The translations under genes and the position numbers were made by a program. Below, piece by piece: positions 9,284 through 18,335 of a stretch of 64,000 nt of DNA; within the stretch, counting starts at the first letter, position 1, and each line of letters begins with the position of its first letter. The stretch is from positions 1-64,000 of the forward strand of contig JAACSL010000018.1 in assembly GCA_009993955.1 (NCBI GenBank), given 5' to 3'. This stretch comes from Paraglaciecola sp. (GTDB lineage Bacteria; Pseudomonadota; Gammaproteobacteria; Enterobacterales; Alteromonadaceae). Below the pieces are notes generated by a model. That model saw only the letters and a list, made by a program, of their open reading frames with translations. It did no database searches and had not been told where the DNA came from.

Positions 9284-10771
9284 TTAGCTATTTGCTCGGC
9301 AGTAGTGATGAATAAACTCGTGGTGTGATGGCAAAGTTTGTGCAGTTTGATGTATTTTTTGGCGTATATCGGCTAGGTAAGTCACAAGTTCTTGATCAGA
9401 CATGGTGGCAAATATTTGATGGTAAGATGCAGGTTCTATACCTTGCCCAAACATGACATGTGTCCAAGACTCCAATCTAAATAACTCGCCGTCACCTTGG
9501 AATGCACAAGCATTGTCTCTGAATAAATTGATTCGGTGAGCTAAGGATTGAGGGATATCCATGTGTTTACAATAACGCCAAAATTGGCTGTCCTCACGGT
9601 TGGTGACGTGATAGTGGAGAATAATGAAATCTCGAATATTTTCAATTTCATTGAGGGATTGTTTATTGTATTCATCCACATGCGAGGGGCTTATGCCCGC
9701 AAATGGAAACAGACGCATTAATCTAATCATGCCATTCATCAGCAAATAGATGCTGGTGGACTCCAATGGCTCTACAAAACCGCTAGATAAACCCAAGGCA
9801 ACACAGTTTTTATGCCAGACCTTTTTACGTCTACCTGTGCGATATTTTATGAGCCTTGGTGTCGTAATAGGCTGCCCCTCAATATTGTTCAGTAATAAAG
9901 TTTTTGCTTCTTCATCTGTTACATATTTACTGCAGAATACGAAGCCGTTGCCAGTGCGATGTTGCAAAGGGATTTGCCACTGCCAACCATGTTCATGCGC
10001 GATGGATCGGGTGTAGGGTTTAGCTGGCCCTACAGATTCTGTTTGCACTGCAACAGCGCCGTCGCAAGGTAACCAATGAGACCAGTCTTCATAACCGGTA
10101 TGTAAGGTTTTTTCGATGAGTAAGCCATTAAAGCCTGTGCAGTCAATAAACAAATCACCTTCAATATTTTGACCATCTTCTAACTCAATCGATTTGATGT
10201 AGCCATTGGCGTGTAGGTGAACAGATACAATGCGACCTTCAATACGCGTTACCCCCCTTTTTTCGCTGTAGTTGCGTAAGAAGCTTGCATAACGCGTGGC
10301 ATCTAAGTGATAAGCATAATTTATTGCAGAGTTTTTAGAGGTAGCGAATTTATTGTTTTTTGCCACCTGGCTTTCGAAACTGTATTCACCAAATTCAGCA
10401 TGAATCCCTTTGGCCTTTCCATGCAGCCAAAAGTGTTGAAAATCGGCTAAAAAACTACTTTGTCCGGTGGTGCCGAAGGGGTGAAAGTATTTTTTATTTA
10501 AGTCCCCCCAGTTTTCAAAAGAGATACCCAACTTGAAGGTGGCGTTGGTCGCCCGCATAAATTCCTGCTCATCTACGCCTAACATAGAATGAAACACGCG
10601 CATTGGCGGTATAGTGGCTTCCCCCACACCGACTGTGCCAATTTGGTCCGACTCAACCAATACAATGTCTAACAACTTACCAAGTTGCTTTGCTAAGGCC
10701 GCAGCGGCTACCCAACCAGCTGTGCCACCTCCGGCTATCACCACTTTTTTAACTCTAGTATTGTGCAACAT
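9284..10771 (-). CDS. Flavin-dependent tryptophan-halogenase-family protein
   Basis: A 495-residue FAD-dependent halogenase-family enzyme. The FAD-binding GGGTAGW lies near residues 14-20. The catalytic lysine is in TFKLGISFENW (K80), the WxWxIP motif that marks halogenases as opposed to monooxygenases is WQWQIP (about residues 263-268), and the active-site glutamate lies in EPLESTSIY (E337). All key residues are intact, so it is probably active with FADH2, oxygen and halide. I prefer ATG 10771; GTG 10780 would add three residues. It sits between the cupin-like gene (31-base gap overall) and DUF6445. Relatives in TonB-receptor sugar loci are abundant in marine and plant-associated bacteria; free indole bromination has been shown for one (BrvH), but native substrates are unclear. 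Confidence 0.9.
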   Translation of the reverse strand: MLHNTRVKKVVIAGGGTAGWVAAAALAKQLGKLLDIVLVESDQIGTVGVGEATIPPMRVFHSMLGVDEQEFMRATNATFKLGISFENWGDLNKKYFHPFGTTGQSSFLADFQHFWLHGKAKGIHAEFGEYSFESQVAKNNKFATSKNSAINYAYHLDATRYASFLRNYSEKRGVTRIEGRIVSVHLHANGYIKSIELEDGQNIEGDLFIDCTGFNGLLIEKTLHTGYEDWSHWLPCDGAVAVQTESVGPAKPYTRSIAHEHGWQWQIPLQHRTGNGFVFCSKYVTDEEAKTLLLNNIEGQPITTPRLIKYRTGRRKKVWHKNCVALGLSSGFVEPLESTSIYLLMNGMIRLMRLFPFAGISPSHVDEYNKQSLNEIENIRDFIILHYHVTNREDSQFWRYCKHMDIPQSLAHRINLFRDNACAFQGDGELFRLESWTHVMFGQGIEPASYHQIFATMSDQELVTYLADIRQKIHQTAQTLPSHHEFIHHYCRANS

Positions 10772-10811
10772 AGTTCTCACTTCTTTCCCGAGTCATCTAC
10801 TACTTAGAAAC

Positions 10812-11849
10812 TCAGCGGTTTAGTTTATTCAATAGCATAGCGCGCAATGCTCTGGCTTTTGTCGGATCTAATTCACCTAAAAAGCCCTGGGCTTGCTCAG
10901 GAAGATGCCGCGCTGCGCGCTGACTCTCGCCAAAAATGTAATGCTCGAAAACATGTCGCCACGCTTGTTTCTCATGCTCCGGTTTGTCTCGTAAACTCAA
11001 CATTGCGTGATACAAGACGTTCATTGCCGCACCAGTGTGTTGGGGCGCTTCACTCCACCAATAGTTAATTAGTATGTTAAAGGGGTTCAAACTTTCAACT
11101 TGATGCCACCACATACTAGGCAAATACAACGCGTCACCAGGGGATAATTCGGCGATTTGTGCCTTGGCCAAGGCTTTTGGAAAATTGGGGTACTTGTTTA
11201 AGTCTGGATTGGCGAAATCCACCATGCTCAAAGCTTGCCCCCCCGGCGTAATGTCGAGTGGGCCTGGGTATAAGTTGCTGATCTGATCAGGTGGAAAAAG
11301 TGTAAAACGCCGCTTACCCACCACACAACAGGCCAGATTATCTGAGGTATCGTAATGGCAACATGCTGTTGTGCGATTTCCTATCCATATGCCTACGCGC
11401 TCTGGTTCCAGCGGGTAAGCTTTTTCTTGGTGGGGAATTGTGATGTCGTTTTCCGCTCTCAATGTTGGAAAGTGGCTATCTATGAGATTTGACGCGATAT
11501 AAAGAGACGGTGGAGAAGCTTCGTCAAGTGATGCAACAACAAGATCTAAAAACTCATCGATACGAGTTTGCTTATTGTCATAATTCAGCTGCGTAACTTG
11601 CTCGTTGTAGAAAAATCGCCCTTTAATTGCTGAACTACCAAAATAGGCGAAAGATAACTTACCATTATAATGCTGCTTTAAGTAGTTGACCGTGTTGAGC
11701 ACTGATTCATGACCGAGTTGAACCATTGGCCAGTCTCTTACGATTCCTCGCAGAATGATGGGTTCGGCAGCCGCAAATACCTCAGCGGGGATCTGACCAT
11801 GAATGCAATTTTCAATAACTTTTGTGCGTGCTGGTGTGGATGTAATCAT
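10812..11849 (-). CDS. Cupin-like (JmjC/FIH-type) domain protein
   Basis: A 345-residue protein of the cupin_8/JmjC-like superfamily of Fe(II)/2-oxoglutarate dioxygenases. The metal triad is visible: HYD at residues 165-167 and a distal histidine in SMWWHQVES (H249). The KRRFTLFPP block (residues 179-187) and PGDALYLPSMWWH are the expected strands. Relatives hydroxylate proteins or RNA, but this subgroup, often annotated as Pass1-related and linked to SapC and halogenase genes, has no proven substrate. It lies 33 bases after sapC and about 40 bases before the halogenase gene in the same operon. No signal peptide is seen, so it is cytoplasmic. Confidence 0.85.
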   Translation of the reverse strand: MITSTPARTKVIENCIHGQIPAEVFAAAEPIILRGIVRDWPMVQLGHESVLNTVNYLKQHYNGKLSFAYFGSSAIKGRFFYNEQVTQLNYDNKQTRIDEFLDLVVASLDEASPPSLYIASNLIDSHFPTLRAENDITIPHQEKAYPLEPERVGIWIGNRTTACCHYDTSDNLACCVVGKRRFTLFPPDQISNLYPGPLDITPGGQALSMVDFANPDLNKYPNFPKALAKAQIAELSPGDALYLPSMWWHQVESLNPFNILINYWWSEAPQHTGAAMNVLYHAMLSLRDKPEHEKQAWRHVFEHYIFGESQRAARHLPEQAQGFLGELDPTKARALRAMLLNKLNR

Positions 11850-11882
11850 TTAAAACTTGGCAAAGTGTTGAGTCTCAATACG

Positions 11883-12620
11883 TTAAAGGTTTGTGTCTCG
11901 ACGGTTTTTTATATCAATCAGTTTTCTGATATTTGTCATTGAAAATATAACAGCAAATGCGAGGGCTAAAATACCCATATTGTTCAATCGCTGAAGCTGC
12001 TCTGGGCTTAACGTCCGAAGCTTAGTCTCATTAATGGTGTAGTTGCCGGTTAAACGACGTTTTTCGCCGGTGGCTAAATCAAATTCAATATTCACAGATT
12101 CAAGTAAATCAAATTCACTTAACACAGCAAACATTGAATCATTCAAAGTTAAGCCTTGATGAGCCATGTTCAACACCTTCGATATGTATTCCAAATAAGC
12201 GCTATTTCCTCCATGCGCTAAAAAGAGCGGCTGTCCCTTTAACTCATTCACTTTTGGATGCTGCATATCAATATGGATCACTGGCGACGGTTTTTCTGGA
12301 TCATCTTGCTGACGTTGAAAGCCAATTAAAAAAGGACCTCGAGCAATCGTTGCCGGAATATATTGTGCGGCCCAACCTGACTCAGTTTTTGGGTCTAAAT
12401 AGAGATTTTCATTCTGTTGAAAACCGAGCAGAGCGGTAGCATAAAATTTTTCAGTGTCAGCATGCTGCCGAATCAAAATTGCATATTCTTTTTGTAATTC
12501 GATAAATTCAGTTGGATAAACCACAACACTCGCAATATTGTCGCCGTATTCGTGGGAAAACTGCGTGATTACACGGGTATGTTGATGGTGAATGTTGTTG
12601 AGTAAAACATGTTGGCTCAT
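11883..12620 (-). CDS. SapC family protein
   Basis: A 245-residue SapC-family protein. The family is named after a Campylobacter S-layer locus, but its function in TonB-receptor loci is not known. Blocks that identify it are residues about 33-47 (SVVVYPTEFIELQKE), a YLDPKTESGWAAQYIPA segment and IARGPFLIGFQRQ (about residues 92-104). The C-terminal stretch LNNMGILALAFAVIFSMTNI is moderately hydrophobic but probably a packed helix rather than a membrane anchor. It is the first gene of a four-gene block with the cupin-like, halogenase and DUF6445 genes, 172 bases behind the TonB-receptor gene and separated from it by a hairpin terminator. Confidence 0.85.
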   Translation of the reverse strand: MSQHVLLNNIHHQHTRVITQFSHEYGDNIASVVVYPTEFIELQKEYAILIRQHADTEKFYATALLGFQQNENLYLDPKTESGWAAQYIPATIARGPFLIGFQRQQDDPEKPSPVIHIDMQHPKVNELKGQPLFLAHGGNSAYLEYISKVLNMAHQGLTLNDSMFAVLSEFDLLESVNIEFDLATGEKRRLTGNYTINETKLRTLSPEQLQRLNNMGILALAFAVIFSMTNIRKLIDIKNRRDTNL

Positions 12621-12732
12621 TGTGACGATACCGTAAAAATTCTTCTTAAAAACGTGTTAATCGATGTATATACAGCGACAGTTTCTCAATTATCTTAGTA
12701 TAAACAAGTCATGATTAGGTTTGTTGAAAATA

Positions 12733-12756
12733 AAAGCCGCTGAAATCAGCGGCTTT
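12733..12756 (-). terminator. Hairpin terminator after the TonB-receptor gene
   Basis: An 11-bp perfect stem (AAAGCCGCTGA with TCAGCGGCTTT, 2-base loop) starts 37 bases past the receptor stop codon. Read on the minus strand it is followed by a T-rich run (TATTTTC), as in a rho-independent terminator. It would separate, or partly attenuate, the receptor transcript from sapC and the genes after it. Confidence 0.75.
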
Positions 12757-12792
12757 ACATCACTCTATGACATAAGCGAATAAGCTACGTTA

Positions 12793-15700
12793 CTAGAAAG
12801 TATAACGAGCGCCTAATTGGTAACGAGCACCTAAGTCATACATATCCCACATCATGGCATAGTTACGACCATGTGAACGGCTATTTTCACCGGTTATATT
12901 CAGGCCTTCAAATGAGACCGTCAGATCTTCTGTCACATCATAACTGACGTTAATGTCAATCTGTGAATAAGCCTCGATGTAACGCGGGTTAGCAAAGCCA
13001 CCGCGACTGGTTTCATTCAAATACTCACCACGCCAGTTGTAAGCGATACGAGCTTGAATGCCATCTTTTTCATACAAGGCCACTAAGTTTGCTGTATCAC
13101 TCAAACCGACTAGGGCAAATTGAGATTCGCTTGTGCTACCCTCATTATTGAACGCAACATCGCCACGAACGATTGTGTAGTTAGCTTGTACACCAAAGCC
13201 ACTATCGCCAAAGAAATGTTGTACGGCGAATTCAGCACCATATATTTTCGCTTCTCTACCGTTATTTGGTGTAGACGTTCTAAAAGTGGTTAACGGATCC
13301 GTTGAGTCTGATTCTATATCCCAACCTTCATGATTGGCCATAAAGAAGTTTTGCTCTGCAGTACCGGTATAGTCATTGCCAAATAACGCAATATATTCAG
13401 GATCATTTTTTGCGTGCACATTGTAGACCAGCATGCCGTACAAATTATCATCATTCAATGAAATCCCACGTGTTGCTAATTCAGCTTGCGCAGCTTGAGC
13501 ACGGGGCCCACCCGTTGAGTCGCGTATACCAAGTAACTGACGATCAACTTGTTGTGAACCAATAAAGTTGATGACGTCTTTTTCAAATATACCGGCTGAC
13601 ACGTAACTGTAAGGGTTGTAATACCACTCTAAAGAAAGGTCAAAATTCGACGACTCTAGCGGTAACAAACCAGGATTTGACGCAGAAGCCGTTGGTCTCG
13701 CGCCGAGCAAAGTGGAACCACCTCCTGAGCCAAAATTAGAGGCAGATACACCCAAGCTACCCAAGCCTGCTCTGGCAATGGTTTTACTGAATGAAAACCG
13801 GCTGACTAATTCGTCGGAAATTTTCAGAGTAAAATCCATACTGGGTAATAAATTATCATAGCTGTTTTCTGCCGAGGCAAGTTCAGCTGGACGACTACCG
13901 TCTACACGGATAGCAACGTCATTATTATCTTCCCACACCGTTTTGTAGACACTGGCCAATGAACTTGAACTCACATCAGTGGTTTCATAACGTAAACCAG
14001 CTAGAACATTGAAGCCCATTCCACCTAATTCACCATCTAAATTGACTTGGAAATAAGCAGCAGTGGTTTTTTCCTGTACGGTATTGTCAGCCGTTTGCGA
14101 CATCGATGCAGGTAAAATATTGGCGTAACGCGGGATCTGTTGGGCGGCTTCATACATCTCTACAGCGCTTGCATTAAAGCCATAGCCGCCAGCACGAGGC
14201 GACCAATCATCAAATTCACCTTGAATATCAAAGGGTTTAACAATGTCACCAAATTCGCCAGGATAACCAGAGTTCCAGTTCCCTAAGGCGATGTTTTCAG
14301 CGGCGTAGTTTAGCGAACGACTTTCCATGTCGCGCGTTTCAATACCAAAATCAAACTTGCCGTCGTCAAACTCATAGGTGCCGTCAATCTTAATCTGTTT
14401 GACCGTGGCCTTTTGATCAGCTTGACGCAAATTGAACATGGATGAACTGACGTCTCCATTATCAACCATACCGTTAGCATTTGGCGGAAAACCAGCGTTA
14501 CCACCTTTGGTATCATCGTAAGCATTCAGATAAGTGGGGAACTCTCCGCCAAACCACCATTCTCTTGAGACAACAGTTGGATTACCTAAACCCATACGCA
14601 CAGAACCTGTGCCGTAAGGACCTGTACCACGGCTGTGCATTTCCGAATCGTGTGCATCAAAAATAAACGCCAGGGCATCATTCACTTGATATTTAAAGTT
14701 AACGCCCAGTGAAGTTAAGGTATTTGTTTGATCACGATCTTGTTGTTCATGCCCTTCGTCAATACCATCTGGATAGGCTTCCTGAGCGTAAATCATGGTG
14801 GCGATGGTCGAGTTGTCAAATTCAACAGCCTGAATTTTGTCACCCTGTTGCATCCAGTTACCGGTTTGACCTAAGTGCTCTTGAATATGGTTTTCAGCAA
14901 AGGTGTAGTCCACTGAGCCAGTAAAGTTTTCACTGGGGGCAAATTGCAAGGTAAGCTGAGCGTTATCACGTGTTCGCTGAGTATCGGTAAACTCATAACG
15001 TAGGTCGTAAAAGCGCGAATAAAGTTGACCTTGATCCGGTGCATTAGTGACGACAGTATTTGGGTTATTCCAAGCTCTTCTTGGCGCAGCCACATCATCC
15101 CAAGTGTAAATACCCCAATCATTAACAGTGGCGCCTACTGTACCGGAATCACGTTCTTGATGACTCGCAGACAATGCAACACCCCAAGTTGAATCATCGT
15201 TGGTAAAACTGAAAATTCCAGACACCTCAGGAGTCACATCGTCACCCGCGCGGTTAGTGGTATCTGTAGCGGCCTTCGCACCTACACTGGCAACAAAACC
15301 TTCACTATTCAGAGGTTTGGCAGTGATAATGTTGATTGTTGCGCCAATACCACCTGTTGTAATAGCCGCTTTGCCCGTTTTGTAAACTTCGACTGCGCGA
15401 ACGCTCTCAGAAGCGAGGTTAGCAAAGTCAAACGCACGCGAACCACCACCATCACCATTAAACGTCGATGCAGCTGGCATCGTACGTCCATTTAGGGTGA
15501 TCATATTATTCTCTGCACCAAAACCACGTACCGTAACTTGTGAACCTTCGCCATTACTACGGCTGATGGAAACGCCGGTAATACGTTGCAATGATTCCGC
15601 CAAGTTGGTATCCGGAAACTTACCAATGTCTTCGGCAGAAATGGCGTCAACGACACCCATCGATTCTCTCTTGATTGAAGTAGATGCTTGTAAACTGCCG

Positions 15701-15846
15701 CGAATACCGCGGACTTGAATGACTTCTGTCTCTTCAGCCGCAGGGGCGGCTTCTTGAGCCAATAACGGCGACATGACTGATGCGCCTAGCATTACTGTCA
15801 TACTTTTTGCGAGTAGCGTTTTATTAAATTTATTAGGTATATTCAT
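12793..15846 (-). CDS. TonB-dependent receptor (outer-membrane sugar transporter)
   Basis: A 1017-residue outer-membrane receptor of the Xanthomonas/Caulobacter-type TonB class. A signal peptide covers about residues 1-30 (cleavage near SPLLAQ-EA). The TonB box is in EVIQVRGIRGSLQAS (about residues 42-56), the plug domain follows (DIGKFPDTNLAESLQRITGV, VTVRGFGAENNMITLNGR), then a long beta-barrel ending in the terminal phenylalanine of YQLGARYTF. No carbohydrate-recognition domain is added. Its upstream region carries an operator identical to that of the symporter gene, so it probably imports the same sugar, a cello-oligosaccharide or mixed beta-glucan fragment (inference). Confidence 0.93.
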   Translation of the reverse strand: MNIPNKFNKTLLAKSMTVMLGASVMSPLLAQEAAPAAEETEVIQVRGIRGSLQASTSIKRESMGVVDAISAEDIGKFPDTNLAESLQRITGVSISRSNGEGSQVTVRGFGAENNMITLNGRTMPAASTFNGDGGGSRAFDFANLASESVRAVEVYKTGKAAITTGGIGATINIITAKPLNSEGFVASVGAKAATDTTNRAGDDVTPEVSGIFSFTNDDSTWGVALSASHQERDSGTVGATVNDWGIYTWDDVAAPRRAWNNPNTVVTNAPDQGQLYSRFYDLRYEFTDTQRTRDNAQLTLQFAPSENFTGSVDYTFAENHIQEHLGQTGNWMQQGDKIQAVEFDNSTIATMIYAQEAYPDGIDEGHEQQDRDQTNTLTSLGVNFKYQVNDALAFIFDAHDSEMHSRGTGPYGTGSVRMGLGNPTVVSREWWFGGEFPTYLNAYDDTKGGNAGFPPNANGMVDNGDVSSSMFNLRQADQKATVKQIKIDGTYEFDDGKFDFGIETRDMESRSLNYAAENIALGNWNSGYPGEFGDIVKPFDIQGEFDDWSPRAGGYGFNASAVEMYEAAQQIPRYANILPASMSQTADNTVQEKTTAAYFQVNLDGELGGMGFNVLAGLRYETTDVSSSSLASVYKTVWEDNNDVAIRVDGSRPAELASAENSYDNLLPSMDFTLKISDELVSRFSFSKTIARAGLGSLGVSASNFGSGGGSTLLGARPTASASNPGLLPLESSNFDLSLEWYYNPYSYVSAGIFEKDVINFIGSQQVDRQLLGIRDSTGGPRAQAAQAELATRGISLNDDNLYGMLVYNVHAKNDPEYIALFGNDYTGTAEQNFFMANHEGWDIESDSTDPLTTFRTSTPNNGREAKIYGAEFAVQHFFGDSGFGVQANYTIVRGDVAFNNEGSTSESQFALVGLSDTANLVALYEKDGIQARIAYNWRGEYLNETSRGGFANPRYIEAYSQIDINVSYDVTEDLTVSFEGLNITGENSRSHGRNYAMMWDMYDLGARYQLGARYTF

Positions 15847-15886
15847 AGTGTTCTTGCCTTTTGTGTTCCCGTATTAGAAGCAAAAT

Positions 15887-15900
15887 GTCAGACGTTTACA
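15887..15900. promoter_or_regulatory. Proximal LacI-type operator half-conserved site
   Basis: GTCAGACGTTTACA keeps the right half ACGTTTACA of the shared operator but has a degenerate left half (10 of 14 bases match). It is 41 bases before the receptor start codon and 45 bp (centre to centre) from the exact operator, so about four helical turns apart and on about the same face of the DNA. Confidence 0.45.
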
Positions 15901-15931
15901 CAACGCTTAAAAAACTAATGTACAGTAAAGC

Positions 15932-15946
15932 TGTAAACGTTTTCAT
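15932..15946. promoter_or_regulatory. LacI-type operator of the TonB-receptor gene
   Basis: TGTAAACGTTTTCAT is the exact reverse complement of 8206-8220 in front of the symporter gene. Two identical 15-base near-palindromes with a central CG at the two promoters of one sugar locus, next to a LacI-family gene, are strong evidence for a shared operator, although no binding has been shown. Confidence 0.75.
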
Positions 15947-16332
15947 AAAATAAGGCTGCTTCGTCAATCTGTCAACAGAATAATTAGCAAATACTTAACA
16001 ATGCGTTAACGTTTTTTCATGCTGTAAAAACGTAAAAAACGTAAGAGGAAAAACACTTATATGTTTGAAAAATATATATAAAAACTTAATTCTTATCATG
16101 AAAATGTTCAATAAAATAATCAATGTAAATTTAACATGCGTTTACATCGAGTTAAGTTTTATTAAACTATTGTGAAGCACATTATTGAAAATGGTTTCAG
16201 CCTTATAAAATACGCTTTTTAGCGAATTTTTTTGGTGAAATGGCAACGGGTTTTTGAGTGGCGCACTCAGTCTTAGTCAACGACGGTAGGCAAATTTTGG
16301 CTTTGTTCGTTTACCAAGGTATTGCCCCAGGT

Positions 16333-18138
16333 TTACAGTTGATTGAGGAGCCAGCCTTTGGCTAGTGTCTCATCGCTAACCGTCAGCACGACGGTGTCTT
16401 TTCTCGCGACACTGATGACAAAGTTAAGGGTAATAAACCGTTTATCACGCAGTACATACATCATCACAGTTTGACCTGTTTCATAGTGTTCGAGTAACTG
16501 AAAGACGTTGCTTGCACTGACCTGCCAACCATCAAGAGCAATGATGATATCACCCACCATCAGACCCGCACGATAGGCCGCAGAATCTTCAGTAACCTGA
16601 TTTATCTCAATACCCGTTTCTCGTGGTTTAAATTGACAACTTAGATCAACGGCTGCTGTGCGATTCTGATTGACGCCGCCTTTATCCTGATTATCCACGC
16701 GGCCACGCAATTGATATGTCACGCCAAACTGCGCAAGTAAATCTGCAACGGGTAATTCTTCTGTACTGTAAACGGCCTGTTGCAAAAAGGCCTTAAGATC
16801 GATAGAAAAATGGGTATTGAGCAGGTCATTAATTACCGAACTGGGTGTCGCAGTATCTTGGCAACCGAATTGAAGCCATAGCTGTTTAACTAAGTCATCT
16901 AATGAGTATTGATGAGCGGATTTAAGGCGAATCGAAAGATCCAAACACAGGGCGAGGATTGCACCTTTGGTGTAGTAACTAACGATATTGTTAATGGCAC
17001 TTTCATTTTGTTGATAAAAGCGCGTCCACGCATCAAAGCTTGATTCGGCCACAGTTTGTTTGTACCTGCCCGGGTTGCGCTGCAATCGTGTCAGATTGTG
17101 GGCGAGGGTATCGAGGTAGTTGGCCATACTCATGCTGCCAGAACGCAGCACCAGTAAATCGTCATAATAACTAGTGAAACCCTCATATATCCATAACTGC
17201 TCGGTGTAACATTCCTGACTTAAATCGCCATGAGCTAATTCAAGGGGCCGAATACGTTTTACTAACCAAGTATGAAAAAACTCATGACTGCAGAGACTGA
17301 GAAAATTGCGATATGCTGCACTTGGTTCTGAGGGTTCATGTTTGCTGGGCAGGTCATTACGCGCAAACATCAAGGCTGTTGATGCCCTATGCTCTAATCC
17401 ACCAAAAGCGGCATCTGTTAATAAAGTTATGAAAACGTAGTGTTGCACTGGTGCTGGTTTGCCAAAAAAGGTGAGGTGTTGCTGACAAATGCCACGTAGG
17501 TCTTTGACGATACGCTGGGTGTCGCAGCGATGACCACCAGCCAAGATCAATTCAAATTCAAGGCCATCCACTGTAAATGTGGTTTTGTCAAAACGACCAA
17601 ATATCACAGGGTGATCAATTAGTTCATCGTAGTTTTTGACCTTAAATTCCTGATTTTGCTGGTTTGCATGTTTGGCATAGGTTGGCATTGCTGTCGCCAA
17701 CTGCCAATCTTGACCGTAAGCTGTGGGTGCAGTAATACTCAAGGTGCAAGGCTGATGTGATTGCCCCAAGACTTCTAAAAATACATTAGTACCGTTGAAG
17801 AAACTGTAAAGGTCATTGATGTATGCCCCACGCACCGATAAATCATAGGCATAAACAGAATATTCAACCTGTAAAGGATCTGCGCTTGGTGCAATGCGCC
17901 AGCTTTGTTTATCTATTTTTTCAACCGTCAAGGGCTGCCCATGTGCGGTTTGTGCCCTCAGATTGACAATGTGTTTAGCAAAATCACGGATCATATAACT
18001 ACCGGGGATCCAAGCAGGTAATCTCAGCACTTGTCCGTCATGTGCACCCTTGTCAATATTCAGCGTGATAGTGAAAAGATGGCCAGCGATAGAGTCAAGG
18101 CTAAGCTGATAATGAATAGCGGCGGGAAATGTACGCAT
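16333..18138 (-). CDS. M61 family metallopeptidase with PDZ domain
   Basis: A 601-residue peptidase of family M61 (glycyl aminopeptidase type). The zinc motif HEFFH is at residues 285-289 with the third ligand glutamate in YEGFTSYY (E319). The GGLEH substrate motif precedes it at 246-250. A C-terminal PDZ domain spans about residues 515-580 (QVTEDSAAYRAGLMVGDIII). The N-terminal beta domain (LPAWIPGSYMIRDFAKH) is typical. No signal peptide is apparent, so a cytoplasmic site is likely. It is transcribed away from the PilZ gene and is probably a single-gene unit. M61 enzymes release N-terminal Gly or Ala from peptides; the role here is not known. Confidence 0.92.
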   Translation of the reverse strand: MRTFPAAIHYQLSLDSIAGHLFTITLNIDKGAHDGQVLRLPAWIPGSYMIRDFAKHIVNLRAQTAHGQPLTVEKIDKQSWRIAPSADPLQVEYSVYAYDLSVRGAYINDLYSFFNGTNVFLEVLGQSHQPCTLSITAPTAYGQDWQLATAMPTYAKHANQQNQEFKVKNYDELIDHPVIFGRFDKTTFTVDGLEFELILAGGHRCDTQRIVKDLRGICQQHLTFFGKPAPVQHYVFITLLTDAAFGGLEHRASTALMFARNDLPSKHEPSEPSAAYRNFLSLCSHEFFHTWLVKRIRPLELAHGDLSQECYTEQLWIYEGFTSYYDDLLVLRSGSMSMANYLDTLAHNLTRLQRNPGRYKQTVAESSFDAWTRFYQQNESAINNIVSYYTKGAILALCLDLSIRLKSAHQYSLDDLVKQLWLQFGCQDTATPSSVINDLLNTHFSIDLKAFLQQAVYSTEELPVADLLAQFGVTYQLRGRVDNQDKGGVNQNRTAAVDLSCQFKPRETGIEINQVTEDSAAYRAGLMVGDIIIALDGWQVSASNVFQLLEHYETGQTVMMYVLRDKRFITLNFVISVARKDTVVLTVSDETLAKGWLLNQL

Positions 18139-18335
18139 TTAGGGAACCACATTGAGAAATCTAGTGCGATATGGTCGGATTTTTTTAAACTGGCTGCAAG
18201 CACTGTAAAGTAAGAATTCAGGCGAAGACGACGCTTATTGTTTTCAGCGATAGTATTTATCAGTATATTCAGCTACACAGTGTAACAAGTGTGTTGTGAT
18301 TGAGTTGGTAGTCTGCAGCAAGGAAAGTAAGCCTT

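Larger units (their letters stand above)
15847..16332. promoter_or_regulatory. 486-base upstream region of the TonB-receptor gene
   Basis: This AT-rich region lies between the M61 peptidase stop codon and the receptor start, both on the minus strand. It contains no gene. It holds one exact copy of the shared LacI-type operator (15932-15946), a half-conserved one nearer the gene (15887-15900), and a distal CGTTTACA half-site (16139-16146). A long AT-rich leader with several CGTTTACA-like sites fits a repressed, inducible receptor promoter. I cannot place the -35/-10 with confidence. Confidence 0.5.

Noticed and set aside
12793-15846. Several open frames of 60-80 codons inside the TonB-receptor gene on both strands
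   Set aside because: They are out-of-frame shadows of a well-supported receptor with intact plug and barrel motifs.
16200-16330. CGCT/AGCG hairpin with T-run (16213-16233) as a terminator for a plus-strand gene
   Set aside because: No plus-strand gene ends here, the stem is only 4-5 bp, and the surrounding sequence is very AT-rich.
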